A stretch of DNA of 64,000 bases from Nostocoides sp. (GTDB lineage Bacteria; Actinomycetota; Actinomycetes; Actinomycetales; Dermatophilaceae), in assembly GCA_016716625.1 (NCBI GenBank), contig JADJVJ010000006.1:62001-126000 (forward strand). Reading direction: 5' to 3'. This document shows, one piece after another, positions 18,806-26,718 of this stretch (its first letter is position 1; each line of letters opens with the position of its first letter). The notes beneath the pieces were generated by a model. That model was not told where the DNA came from and did not search any database. It saw only the letters and a program-made list of their open reading frames with translations. The position numbers were made by a program, and so were the translations under genes.

Positions 18806-19369
18806 ATGGCCCCTGTGCAGACCCCACCCGCCGACCGAGACGTCCCCGAGCCGGTGAGCGATCCGCTCTCCATCGTCGCCCTGGAGACCGAGCGGTACGT
18901 CTCGGGAGCCGGCTGGGACCAGCCCACCCGGCTCTTCGCGCTCGTGCCGAGCGCCGACCTGCTCGCCCGTGAACCGGCCCTAGCGAGCAGGTCGGGGATC
19001 TCCGATCTCGCGCCGGGAGCGTTGAGCGCTGTCGAGCAAGACGAGTTGCCCGAGCACGCCGGGCTCGAGGACCTCCTCGCCCAGATCGCCTGGCCCGAGG
19101 CCGTGACCGGGGCCGCCATTGTTGTCGAACGCATCGTGCTGCCGCCGGACGCCGAACGTGAACTCCCGCGGGAGGATGAGGCCGCCTTGCGTGCGCTCGC
19201 CCGCCACCCCGCCCGGGAGGACATCCGGCTGGTCGTCGCGGTGACCCGCGCCGGGGAGCACCGGTGCCTGCTTCGTCAACGTTCCCACGACCGGGATGAC
19301 CGGGTCGCCTCCGGTCCAGACCTCGCCCCCGGCCTTGTCAGCGCGTTGGCAGCGACCCTGCGGGCCTGA
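18806..19369 (+). CDS. PPA1309-like conserved actinobacterial protein
   Basis: A 187-residue acidic soluble protein resembling the actinobacterial family named after PPA1309. It opens with PLSIVALETERYVSGAGWDQPTRLFALVP and carries LAQIAWPEAVTGAAIVVERIVLPP in the middle, with a charged C-terminal half (HPAREDIRLVVAVTRAGEHRCLLR). Function is unknown. It is divergent from the UPF0182 gene and convergent with the YlbL-type protease, the usual context. ATG 18806 is preferred over an upstream in-frame codon, which would overlap the divergent gene's leader. Confidence 0.75.
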   Translation: MAPVQTPPADRDVPEPVSDPLSIVALETERYVSGAGWDQPTRLFALVPSADLLAREPALASRSGISDLAPGALSAVEQDELPEHAGLEDLLAQIAWPEAVTGAAIVVERIVLPPDAERELPREDEAALRALARHPAREDIRLVVAVTRAGEHRCLLRQRSHDRDDRVASGPDLAPGLVSALAATLRA

Positions 19370-19391
19370 GAGCTAGCCCGCTCCCGCCGTT

Positions 19392-20555
19392 CTAACCGGC
19401 CTCACAGGTCGCCAACGAGTCCCCACTGCCGGAGCCGATAGCCTTCAGGGCCGCAACACCCTCGGCATACGTGCCCACCTTGACCACACGGAGCCCGTCG
19501 GGGACGCTGCCGGCCACCTCGGCGCAGTTGTCCGCCGGCGCAAGGAACCACTGCGCACCATCGTCACGGGCACCGACCATCTTCTGCCGGATCCCGCCGA
19601 TCGGGCCGACGACTCCATCCGGGTCCAGGGTGCCGGTGCCGGCGATGACCTGGCCTCCGGTGGCCGCCCCGGGGGTGAGCACGTCGTGGATGGCGAGCCC
19701 AAACATGAGCCCCGCGGACGGGCCGCCTACCCCGCCGGCGTTGATGGTCACCTTGACCGGCAGGTCATAGTCGATCGAGAGGAAGACGCCGATCACCCGA
19801 CGCTCGCCGCGCTCGACCGTCTTGATGGATACCGTTCGTTCCCCTCCGGAACGACGGATCCCCACGTTGAACGGCACCTGCGGGGTCTGCCGGGCGAGTT
19901 CGGCGCGCAGCGCGCCGTCCGTGGCGACCGGCTTTCCCGCGACCGAGAGGATCTCGTCACCGGCTTGCAGGACAACGGAATTGGGCGAGTCGTCGGGCAC
20001 CTCGGCAATCGTCACGCGTTCCTTGACCTCTTTACCCAGGGAGCGCAACGCCACCGCGGCCGCGATCTCCTGAGAGCTCGCCATCTCGGCTGCGCCCTCC
20101 TGGTCCGCCTCCTCCTGGGTCTGCCCGGGCGGGAAGACCTGCTCTTCGGGCAAAACCTCCTGGCTCGGGGAGAGCCAGGCGACGAGGAGATCCATCGCTG
20201 TCGCGGAGTGACCGGGCCCGCCGACGATGACCACGGTGGTGAAGTCGAGTTCGCCCTGGGTGGGATAGGTCGTAGCCCCCTCGATCGCGAGGACCGGTTT
20301 GGCGGTGCCACTCTCATCGGTGGTACCGAGGATGTTGGTCACCGGGCCCGCGCGCATGACGACATACGGCAGTCCGAGCGAGGTGAGGGCCGCCACCAGG
20401 AGGGCACCGACGACGGCCAGGGCGAGGTAGGTCCGGGTCCGCCGCCGAAGCGTATGCCGTGGGTCACCCTCGGTGACCGCGCTCGTCCGCTCGAGCGGGA
20501 GGTAGCCAGCGCCCCCTGAGGGACGGCCGGACTGGTTCCACGGCGGGGTCGTCAC
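19392..20555 (-). CDS. YlbL-type membrane-anchored PDZ/Lon-like serine protease
   Basis: A 387-residue protein with one N-terminal transmembrane helix (about residues 41-61, TYLALAVVGALLVAALTSLG), a PDZ domain (VVLQAGDEILSVAGKPV) and a C-terminal Lon/S16 proteolytic domain. The catalytic Ser lies in GGPSAGLMFGL and the Lys in GGIRQKMVGA. Homologues are quality-control proteases at the membrane. GTG at 20555 overlaps the moaE stop as GTGA, so the pair is coupled. An upstream GTG (20570) would add five residues. Confidence 0.88.
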   Translation of the reverse strand: MTTPPWNQSGRPSGGAGYLPLERTSAVTEGDPRHTLRRRTRTYLALAVVGALLVAALTSLGLPYVVMRAGPVTNILGTTDESGTAKPVLAIEGATTYPTQGELDFTTVVIVGGPGHSATAMDLLVAWLSPSQEVLPEEQVFPPGQTQEEADQEGAAEMASSQEIAAAVALRSLGKEVKERVTIAEVPDDSPNSVVLQAGDEILSVAGKPVATDGALRAELARQTPQVPFNVGIRRSGGERTVSIKTVERGERRVIGVFLSIDYDLPVKVTINAGGVGGPSAGLMFGLAIHDVLTPGAATGGQVIAGTGTLDPDGVVGPIGGIRQKMVGARDDGAQWFLAPADNCAEVAGSVPDGLRVVKVGTYAEGVAALKAIGSGSGDSLATCEAG

Positions 20556-20992
20556 GGAAGACCCACCCACTCGGTGGCGCCGTCGGTGAAGACCTGGTGC
20601 TTCCAGATCGGAACCTCGGCCTTGAGGGTGTCGATGAGGTCACGGGCCGCCGCGAACGCCGCCGCCCGGTGCGCGGACGCGGCCCCGACGACGACGGCGA
20701 GATCGCCGACGACAAGATCGCCGACCCGGTGGACCGCGGCCAGCCGCACTCCGGGGTGACGGGCGGCGACCGCTCCGCATACCTGCCCGAGCCGCGCCGC
20801 GGCGGTGGGGTGTGCGGAGTAGTCCAGGGAGCGCACCTCGTGCCCGCCGTCGTGGTCACGGACGATGCCGACAAAGAGGGTCAGCCCACCACACGCCGGG
20901 TCGCGGAGCGCGGCAATGACCTCGTCGACGGAGAGCGGGGCATCCCGCAGGTCGACGAGGACAGCGGCCTCGGTGACACGGATGGACAACAC
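20552..20992 (-). CDS. moaE: molybdopterin synthase catalytic subunit
   Basis: A protein of about 146 residues that, with MoaD, inserts sulfur into precursor Z during molybdopterin synthesis. It shows GGLTLFVGIVRDHDGG, LDYSAHPTAAARL, HRVGDLVVGDLAVVVGAAS and PIWKHQVFTDGATEWVG, the last carrying the conserved active-site lysine. The start is uncertain: GTG at 20992 is very close to AGGAG, while TTG at 20989 has the better spacing. No moaD lies nearby. Confidence 0.88.
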   Translation of the reverse strand: MLSIRVTEAAVLVDLRDAPLSVDEVIAALRDPACGGLTLFVGIVRDHDGGHEVRSLDYSAHPTAAARLGQVCGAVAARHPGVRLAAVHRVGDLVVGDLAVVVGAASAHRAAAFAAARDLIDTLKAEVPIWKHQVFTDGATEWVGLP

Positions 20993-21119
20993 GACTCCTG
21001 GACGTGGCGGAGGACGACGACGGCTGATCGGGCAAGACGGCGGAACGAATGGCCCCGGCGGGTGGTTGGCTAGACGATGAGAACACATCCTCTCACCCCC
21101 CCGTGGAAAGGAAACCGAC

Positions 21120-22544
21120 GTGAGCGAGCCGCACGAGGGCGAGGTCCCCGAGCGTCGAAGCGACGATGAGAGCGGGCTTCCCCCACAGATCGCCGAGGTG
21201 TTCCGCAACCTGACCGGTGGCGCCCCAATCCCCCCGGAGATGGTCGAGATGCTCCGCAACTCGGGCATCGCCGACCTCGACCCGCAGATGCTCAGCATGA
21301 TGGCCCAGCAAGTGCAGACGATGTTCTCCCGCGGGCCGAGCGAGGACCCGGTCGACCTCGAGGTGGCCCGTGACGTGGCCCGAAAGGTCACCGCGGCGTC
21401 CGCGGACCCGGTGCCGAGCGCCCGGGACCAGGAGGAGGCACACGACAGCGTCACCGTGGCCGGACTGTGGCTCGATGCCGTCACCTCCGTGGCCGGCGGA
21501 AGCCAGCGCGGCCGGGCCTGGAGCCGGGCCCAGTGGGTCGAGGCGAGTATGCCGGTCTGGGGCGACCTCGTTGCTCCCGTGGCGCAGGGGGTGGCTGATG
21601 CCGTCGGGGCGGCGATGGCCGCGCAACTCGCCGATCTCGGCGACGTCGAGATCCCCGGGGTGGGGCGTCTGCCCGAGGGCGCGCTGAGCGAGATGCAGCC
21701 GATCCTGCGCCGCCTGCATGGGTCGCTCTTCTCCCTTCAACTCGGCCAAGGTGTGGGTTCGCTGGCGGGCGAGGTGCTCACCGGCTGTGAGATCGGTCTG
21801 CCGCTCATCGCCGGCCCCGATGTCGTCCTCCTCGCCGAGTCCGTTCGTGAGCTCGCGGCAGGTCTGGAGATCGACGCCCCCCAGGTATGGCTTTACCTCG
21901 CGGTCCGTGAGTCCGCGCGCACCCGGCTGTTCGTCGACAACCGCTGGATCGCCGAGGACCTGCTCGCGGCGGTCCGGGACTATGCCGCGGACATCACCAT
22001 CGACACCGCCGGGATCGAGCAGGCCATCTCCTCGATCGACGTGCAGAACCCTGCGGCCGTCCAGGAAGCGCTCCAGGGGCAGCTTTTCACGGCCGAACCG
22101 TCGGTGGCTCAGCGCCGCGCGCTGGCGCGGCTGGAGACCTCGCTCGCGCTTGTCGAGGGCTGGGTCGACCATGTGACCGCGCAGGCCACCGCGGCGCACC
22201 TGCCACAGAGCGCGGCGCTCGGCGAAGCGGTCCGGCGGCGCCGCGCAACCGGCGGACCCGCCGAACGCACCTTCGCGGCCCTCGTCGGGCTCGAGCTGCG
22301 GCCTCGGCGGCTGCGCGACGCGGCGAACCTTTTCGCGGCCCTGGAGGCCCGCGGCGGCCCCGAGCTGCGCGACGGCGCCTGGGAGCATCCGGACCTGGCC
22401 CCGACCTCGGCCGACCTCGACGACCCACTCGGGTATGTCGAGCGGCGCGCGGCCCCGGCCGGTGACGACCTCGATGCCGAGCTCGACGCCCTGCTCCATC
22501 GGGTCCAGGACGAAGGGGACGGCCCCGACCCCGAGCGTCCATGA
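21120..22544 (+). CDS. zinc-dependent metalloprotease-like protein (DUF2342 family)
   Basis: A 474-residue member of the actinobacterial DUF2342 family, annotated as a putative zinc metalloprotease or hydrolase. The segments PQVWLYLAVRESARTRLF and LALVEGWVDHVT are the conserved signature regions, but the first has RESAR where related members have an HEXXH-like helix, so catalysis is unproven. The N-terminal 60 residues are acidic and disordered. GTG 21120 follows a GGAAAGGA ribosome binding site. The stop overlaps the Nudix start as ATGA. Confidence 0.8.
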   Translation: MSEPHEGEVPERRSDDESGLPPQIAEVFRNLTGGAPIPPEMVEMLRNSGIADLDPQMLSMMAQQVQTMFSRGPSEDPVDLEVARDVARKVTAASADPVPSARDQEEAHDSVTVAGLWLDAVTSVAGGSQRGRAWSRAQWVEASMPVWGDLVAPVAQGVADAVGAAMAAQLADLGDVEIPGVGRLPEGALSEMQPILRRLHGSLFSLQLGQGVGSLAGEVLTGCEIGLPLIAGPDVVLLAESVRELAAGLEIDAPQVWLYLAVRESARTRLFVDNRWIAEDLLAAVRDYAADITIDTAGIEQAISSIDVQNPAAVQEALQGQLFTAEPSVAQRRALARLETSLALVEGWVDHVTAQATAAHLPQSAALGEAVRRRRATGGPAERTFAALVGLELRPRRLRDAANLFAALEARGGPELRDGAWEHPDLAPTSADLDDPLGYVERRAAPAGDDLDAELDALLHRVQDEGDGPDPERP

Positions 22545-23137
22545 CCCCGGAGAACGACGTCGCGACCGTCGCGACGACATACGCCCACCTGCACGCCGAC
22601 GTGACCGCCGCCCTCGCGGCCTGGGTGGCCCCGGAGGCGACCCAGGAGGCCCTGCGGCGCGAGTTCCTGGACTTCCTCGCCGCCCATCCGGACGGGGTCG
22701 CCAAGGCCGGGCCGCCGGCGCACATCACCGCCTCGTGCCTCGTTCTGGACCCGAGCGGGGAGCACGTGTTGCTCACCCACCACCGCAGGGCGGAGGCTTG
22801 GTTCCAGTTCGGCGGGCACCTCGAAGCCCGTGATGCCGGGCTGCGGGCGGCGGCGACCCGCGAGGCGCGTGAGGAGTCCGGGGTGGCCGGGCTCACCGTG
22901 TCGGCGGACCTCGTCCACCTCGACCGACATGCCTTGCTCGGGAACTTCGGACATTGCCGCGAGCACCTCGACATCCGGTTCGCGGCCATTGCGCCGCTCT
23001 CGGCCGCGACCGCGGTGAGCACGGAGAGCCTCGACGTGCGGTGGTTCCCCGCGGCCGCGCTCCCCGAGCGCAGCGGGGAGGAACTCGCCGGTCTCATCGC
23101 GGCAGCACGCGCCGTACTCCCCCGCTGTGGGGCGTGA
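22541..23137 (+). CDS. Nudix hydrolase
   Basis: A 198-residue pyrophosphohydrolase. The Nudix box is complete (GGHLEARDAGLRAAATREAR then EESGV, about residues 90-114), so metal binding and catalysis are expected. An N-terminal helical segment (about 60 residues) precedes the Nudix fold. The substrate cannot be deduced. It is coupled to the DUF2342 gene by an ATGA overlap. Confidence 0.9.
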   Translation: MTPENDVATVATTYAHLHADVTAALAAWVAPEATQEALRREFLDFLAAHPDGVAKAGPPAHITASCLVLDPSGEHVLLTHHRRAEAWFQFGGHLEARDAGLRAAATREAREESGVAGLTVSADLVHLDRHALLGNFGHCREHLDIRFAAIAPLSAATAVSTESLDVRWFPAAALPERSGEELAGLIAAARAVLPRCGA

Positions 23138-23309
23138 CAGGTGTGGCCACTGTGATTCTTGTGCTCTGAGTGACTCCCGTGATCCACGCCATGGGCCCTG
23201 TTCCGGCGTGGCGCGCGCACAGGGCGAGCACGGTCGGCGTGCTGACGTAGGGTTGGCACGTCCAGGCCGCCCGTGCGCGGCATACCGACCCAGACCTGGA
23301 GGTACCCCG

Positions 23310-23471
23310 ATGGCAGACGAGACCTACAAGGGCGAGTTCTACTGCGTGAAGTGCAAGGAGAAGAAGGAGGCCGAGGGCAAGGTCGTCACGACCGAGAACG
23401 GTCGCCGCATGGCCAAGGGCAAGTGCCCCACCTGCGGCACCAACCTCAACCGCATCCTCGGCAAGAAGTGA
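23310..23471 (+). CDS. DUF5679-type small zinc-ribbon protein
   Basis: A 53-residue Lys-rich protein with two CxxC knuckles (YCVKCKEK and CPTCGTN), consistent with a zinc ribbon of the DUF5679 type. Many Lys residues hint at nucleic-acid or ribosome binding, which is inference. A TGGAGG ribosome binding site sits before the ATG, and a strong terminator follows 55 bases after the stop, so it is a separate short transcript. Confidence 0.85.
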   Translation: MADETYKGEFYCVKCKEKKEAEGKVVTTENGRRMAKGKCPTCGTNLNRILGKK

Positions 23472-23526
23472 CCCTCCGAGACACCAAGCCTTCCGCATCA
23501 GGGCGCTAGTCAGCCCAGAAGCTGCG

Positions 23527-23557
23527 AACGGCCCCCGGGACTCTCCCGGGGGCCGTT
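23527..23557 (+). terminator. strong hairpin terminator after the DUF5679 gene
   Basis: Perfect 14-base arms (23527-23540 and 23544-23557) with a 3-base loop. Confidence 0.85.
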
Positions 23558-23629
23558 CCACGTCACCCGTTGGGGACCCGTTCACGGCCCAGTGCAGGCT
23601 GAGCCCCGCAGACAGGCGACAATGACCAG

Positions 23630-24973
23630 GTGAGTGAGATCCCCCGCGGCTCGATCAGCCGGACGGCCAAGCTCGTCGGGCTGCCGCTCGGGCATGCGAG
23701 CCGAGCCGCGGTCGGACTCGGCAAACGGGTCGGTGGCCGGTCCGCCGAAGAGGTCACCGCGGAACTCCAGGCCCGCACGGCCGAACAACTCTTCGCCGTT
23801 CTCGGCCAACTCAAGGGCGGGGCGATGAAGTTCGGCCAGGCCCTCTCGGTCCTCGAAGCCGCGCTCCCCGAGGAGTTCTCGGCGCCCTACCGGGCCACCC
23901 TCACCAAACTCCAGGAGGCCGCCCCGCCGATGCCGGCCGAGCGGGTGCATGCCATCCTCGCCCGCGAGCTCGGCCCGCGTTGGGCGAGCACGAAGCTCGT
24001 CGAGTTCGACGACACCCCGGCCGCGGCCGCCTCGATCGGGCAGGTCCACCGGGCGACCTGGCGGGACGGCCGCGAGGTCGCCGTCAAGCTCCAGTACCCG
24101 GGAGCGGCCAAGGCACTGCTCTCCGACCTCAACCAGCTCGCCCGGGTCGCCCGGATGGCCGGTGGGCTCGTCCCCGGGATCGACGTCAAAGCCATCACCA
24201 CCGAGTTGCGGGAGCGGATGTCGGAGGAGCTCGACTACCGGCTCGAGGCCCGGCACCAGCGACACTTCGCCGCGGCCTTTCGCGGTGACGACGACGTGCT
24301 CATCCCGGACGTGCTTGCCGACTCGACCCACGTCATCGTCAGCGAATGGGTCGACGGGACCCCGCTCTCCAAGATCATCACTGACGGCGAGGCGGACGCC
24401 CGCGACGAGGCCGCGAGCCTCTATCTCGAGTTCCTCCTGCGCGGCCCCAACCGGGCCCGGCTGCTGCACGCCGACCCGCACCCGGGCAACTTCCGGGTGA
24501 CCGATGACGGGCGGCTCGGGGTGCTCGACTTCGGCGCGGTGAACCGCCTCCCCGACGGGCTGCCGTCCACCATGGGTGAGGTCCTCACGAATGCTCTCGT
24601 GGGGGACGCCGAGGGTCTGGTTGCCGGTCTTCGGGCCAACGGCTTCATCCGCCCCGGGGTCGAGATGGAGGCTGAGCCTCTTCTGGGCTTCCTCGGCCCG
24701 CTTGTGGAGCCGGTGCTCTACGAGGAGTTCCAGTTCAGCCGCGAGTGGCTGCGGGAGGCCGCCGCAGCGGTGCGCGACCCGCGCCGCCCGGCGTTCCTCA
24801 TCGGGCTCAAACTCAACCTGCCTCCCGAGTACCTGCTCATCCACCGGGTCTGGCTCGGCGGCATCGGCGTGCTCTCCCAGATCAACGGAACGGTGCCGCT
24901 GCGCGACCTCATGTGCGCGCACCTGCCGGGGCTCGACGAGACTCGGCTGCCCCCGTCTGCGCCGGCGCGCTGA
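23630..24973 (+). CDS. AarF/ABC1/UbiB family atypical kinase
   Basis: A 447-residue protein-kinase-like protein. Family motifs are visible in order: the KxGQ motif in GGAMKFGQALS, the Ala-rich nucleotide loop PAAAASIGQVHRA, VKLQYPG, the catalytic loop HADPHPGN and the metal-binding LDFG. UbiB relatives act in isoprenoid-quinone metabolism; the actinobacterial role is unclear. GTG 23630 starts the protein. An ABC1 gene next to whiB7 is also the arrangement I recall from M. tuberculosis. Confidence 0.9.
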   Translation: MSEIPRGSISRTAKLVGLPLGHASRAAVGLGKRVGGRSAEEVTAELQARTAEQLFAVLGQLKGGAMKFGQALSVLEAALPEEFSAPYRATLTKLQEAAPPMPAERVHAILARELGPRWASTKLVEFDDTPAAAASIGQVHRATWRDGREVAVKLQYPGAAKALLSDLNQLARVARMAGGLVPGIDVKAITTELRERMSEELDYRLEARHQRHFAAAFRGDDDVLIPDVLADSTHVIVSEWVDGTPLSKIITDGEADARDEAASLYLEFLLRGPNRARLLHADPHPGNFRVTDDGRLGVLDFGAVNRLPDGLPSTMGEVLTNALVGDAEGLVAGLRANGFIRPGVEMEAEPLLGFLGPLVEPVLYEEFQFSREWLREAAAAVRDPRRPAFLIGLKLNLPPEYLLIHRVWLGGIGVLSQINGTVPLRDLMCAHLPGLDETRLPPSAPAR

Positions 24974-24995
24974 CCCCGGCAGCTCGGGCGCCCGG

Positions 24996-25196
24996 TCACC
25001 ACCAGGCCGAGTCGAGTTTGCCCTCGATGCTGCGCAAGTAACGCCGACTGCACTCCTGGCAGGTCCAGCTCGCTCGGCCGTTCTCGATGCCGTGGGTCCA
25101 GGTGAGCCGGGCCGTGGCCTCGGCCGCTGGGTCGGCCGGCACACTCCCGCAGGTGCCACAGACGAGCTCGGGCCGGTATGGCGTGGCCTCGCCCAT
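24996..25196 (-). CDS. small protein with two CxxC motifs
   Basis: A 66-residue protein with CGTC (about residues 13-16) and CQEC (about 46-49), suggesting a zinc-binding knuckle. It ends in a conserved-looking YLRSIEGKLDSAWW. It is 10 bases downstream of the HhH-GPD gene and ends close to the convergent AarF gene. I do not recognise the family by name; similar short ORFs occur beside this glycosylase in other actinobacteria. Confidence 0.7.
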   Translation of the reverse strand: MGEATPYRPELVCGTCGSVPADPAAEATARLTWTHGIENGRASWTCQECSRRYLRSIEGKLDSAWW

Positions 25197-25206
25197 CGCT
25201 CCCCCC

Positions 25207-25782
25207 TCAGCCCTGCGCGGCCTTGGCCGCGGCCTTGGCGGCCTTCTTGAAGTCCCGCACCTTGAGCAGGGACTCGGCATCGACGACGTCAGCGACCGAA
25301 CGGTAGGAGCCCGTTTCGGCATACGCACCAGCGGCCTGCTCCCATCCCGGCGGGCGGAACGCGAGTTGCTTACCGAGCAGGGCGAGGAAGATCTTCGACT
25401 TCTGCGCCCCGAACCCCGGCAGCGCCTCGAGCCGGGCGAACAGCTCCTCACCCGTGGTCGCCGTCGTCCAGATCGCGGCCGCGTCGCCGCCATACTCCTG
25501 GACCACGGTGGCCGCGAGCGCCTGAACCCGACCGGCCATGGACCGGCCGTATCGGTGGATCGCCGGCGGGGTGGCACAGAGGTTGGCGAACGCCTCCGGA
25601 TCGGCCGCCCGGATCGCGGCCGGGTTCAGGGTGCCGAAACGCTCGAGGATCTTCGCCGGCCCGCGGAAGGCGTGTTCCATGGGGTACTGCTGGTCGAGCA
25701 GCATCCCGACCAGGAGCGCAAACGGGTCCTGCGAGAGCACGCGGTCGGCGTCCGGGTCCTGAGCGATGCGGATGTCCACCAT
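25207..25782 (-). CDS. HhH-GPD-type base excision repair protein
   Basis: A 191-residue helix-hairpin-helix protein of the HhH-GPD superfamily. It has DPFALLVGMLLDQQYPMEHAF near the N-terminus and the hairpin LPGFGAQKSKIFLALLGKQL (about residues 115-135). There is no C-terminal Fe-S cysteine cluster, unlike MutY/Nth. The closest described group is the uncharacterised actinobacterial HhH-GPD family, so the exact lesion is unknown. ATG 25782 starts the protein. Confidence 0.85.
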   Translation of the reverse strand: MVDIRIAQDPDADRVLSQDPFALLVGMLLDQQYPMEHAFRGPAKILERFGTLNPAAIRAADPEAFANLCATPPAIHRYGRSMAGRVQALAATVVQEYGGDAAAIWTTATTGEELFARLEALPGFGAQKSKIFLALLGKQLAFRPPGWEQAAGAYAETGSYRSVADVVDAESLLKVRDFKKAAKAAAKAAQG

Positions 25783-25800
25783 GGGGTGAGGGTATGCCGT

Positions 25801-25840
25801 GGGGCCCGGCTCCGGCGACTGCTCACCGGAGCCGGGCCCC
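25801..25840 (-). terminator. hairpin after whiB7
   Basis: Perfect 15-base arms (25801-25815 and 25826-25840) with a 10-base loop lie 27 bases past the whiB7 stop and before the HhH-GPD gene. It probably separates the two transcripts; no T run follows. Confidence 0.75.
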
Positions 25841-25867
25841 CCTCCCCTGGCCGGGCCAGGGCTGAGG

Positions 25868-26155
25868 TCAGGCCGCCTGCTCGTTCTTCCGCGGACGGCC
25901 ACGGGGCCGCTTGCGCGCGACGATCTCACCTTGGACGAGGAGCTCGCCACCCCAGACGCCCCACGGCTCGCGCCGATCAAGGGCGCCGGCGAGGCACTCG
26001 GCCCGGGCTGGACAGGTCCCGCAGAGCGCCTTGGCGAACTCGACGCCCTCGGGGGTCTCGGCGAACCAGAGTTCGGCGTCGTTGTCGTGACAGGGGACGT
26101 CGGCGCCGGCTTCGAGCGCTTGCCCCTGGAGGCCGATGAGGTCGGTCAGGGTCAT
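25868..26155 (-). CDS. whiB7: redox/antibiotic-stress transcription factor WhiB7
   Basis: A 95-residue Fe-S regulator. Four cysteines (C22, C45, C48, C54) can hold the [4Fe-4S] cluster, and GVWGG (66-70) is the turn that contacts the sigma factor region 4. A C-terminal AT-hook RGRPRK (85-90) distinguishes WhiB7 from other WhiB proteins. WhiB7 activates intrinsic resistance to ribosome-targeting antibiotics. ATG 26155 follows GGAGGTGACC. A long leader with a small ORF and terminator precedes it; uvrD2 lies upstream, as in mycobacteria. Confidence 0.93.
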   Translation of the reverse strand: MTLTDLIGLQGQALEAGADVPCHDNDAELWFAETPEGVEFAKALCGTCPARAECLAGALDRREPWGVWGGELLVQGEIVARKRPRGRPRKNEQAA

Positions 26156-26333
26156 GAGGGGGTCACCTCCTGCGGTGGCGTGGGGGTCGGTGGTCGGGCG
26201 ATCCGGGGGGTGCATGGTCAGCGAGGGGATCGGGGGAGTCATGGCGGGACCTCGGTGAGAGTCGTGGGCGTCTGCCGGGCGGATGGTCTGGTGAGGGTGT
26301 GGCTGGCGGTCTGGCGGTTGGGGGGCGACATAG

Positions 26334-26372
26334 AAAAAGGCCGCGGAACCCGTCGAGTCGGGTCCGCGGCCT
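26334..26372 (-). terminator. intrinsic terminator in the whiB7 leader (candidate attenuator)
   Basis: On the minus strand a 14-base stem (26359-26372 with 26338-26352, one bulged base) and a 6-base loop is followed by TTTTTCTATG, a classical Rho-independent terminator. It lies after the small leader ORF stop (26391) and 178 bases before the whiB7 ATG, so it would stop transcription before whiB7 unless bypassed. Confidence 0.85.
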
Positions 26373-26390
26373 GGTCACAGGCTCCGGGTG

Positions 26391-26600
26391 CTAACCAGAG
26401 GCGAGATCCAGGCCCGAAGAGACGACTCCGGAGGTCGGGGTGTTGGCATCGGCGATGACAGCGCCCACCGAACGGGACGCGAACTCGCCGAGAACCCACG
26501 CGCGCTTCGCGATGCCATACCCGGGGGCGAGCAGGGTGGCAGGGTCGAACGCGCAGGCGGCAGCGACCGCGGCCGGCATCGTCATCGTGACGTTCTTCAC
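26391..26600 (-). CDS. small leader ORF upstream of whiB7
   Basis: A 69-codon ORF from GTG 26600 (preceded by AAAGGAAGG) to TAG 26391. The peptide is hydrophobic and Ala-rich (starts MKNVTMTMPAAVAAACAFD) with no family I recognise. It lies between the whiB7-type promoter and an intrinsic terminator, the layout of the mycobacterial whiB7 upstream ORF that senses stalled ribosomes. It may act in cis through its translation, or encode a real small protein; the sequence cannot decide. Confidence 0.6.
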   Translation of the reverse strand: MKNVTMTMPAAVAAACAFDPATLLAPGYGIAKRAWVLGEFASRSVGAVIADANTPTSGVVSSGLDLASG

Positions 26601-26662
26601 TGAAGGACCCTTCCTTTCGCTCGAGGGCTGGCGTAGGCGGGCACGGGTGTGCGCCCGTGCCC

Positions 26663-26700
26663 AGGCTATGTGCTCCCCCACCGAGTGCGCAAAGTATTTT
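26663..26700 (-). promoter_or_regulatory. WhiB7-autoregulated type promoter
   Basis: On the minus strand an A/T-rich AAAATA (26700-26695) sits two bases upstream of a -35-like TTGCGC (26692-26687). An 18-base spacer and -10-like TAGCCT (26668-26663) follow. An A/T-rich patch immediately upstream of -35 is the known recognition mark of WhiB7-dependent promoters. It lies just beyond the uvrD2 stop. Confidence 0.65.
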
Positions 26701-26718
26701 CCCGAAGGCTTATCCGGG

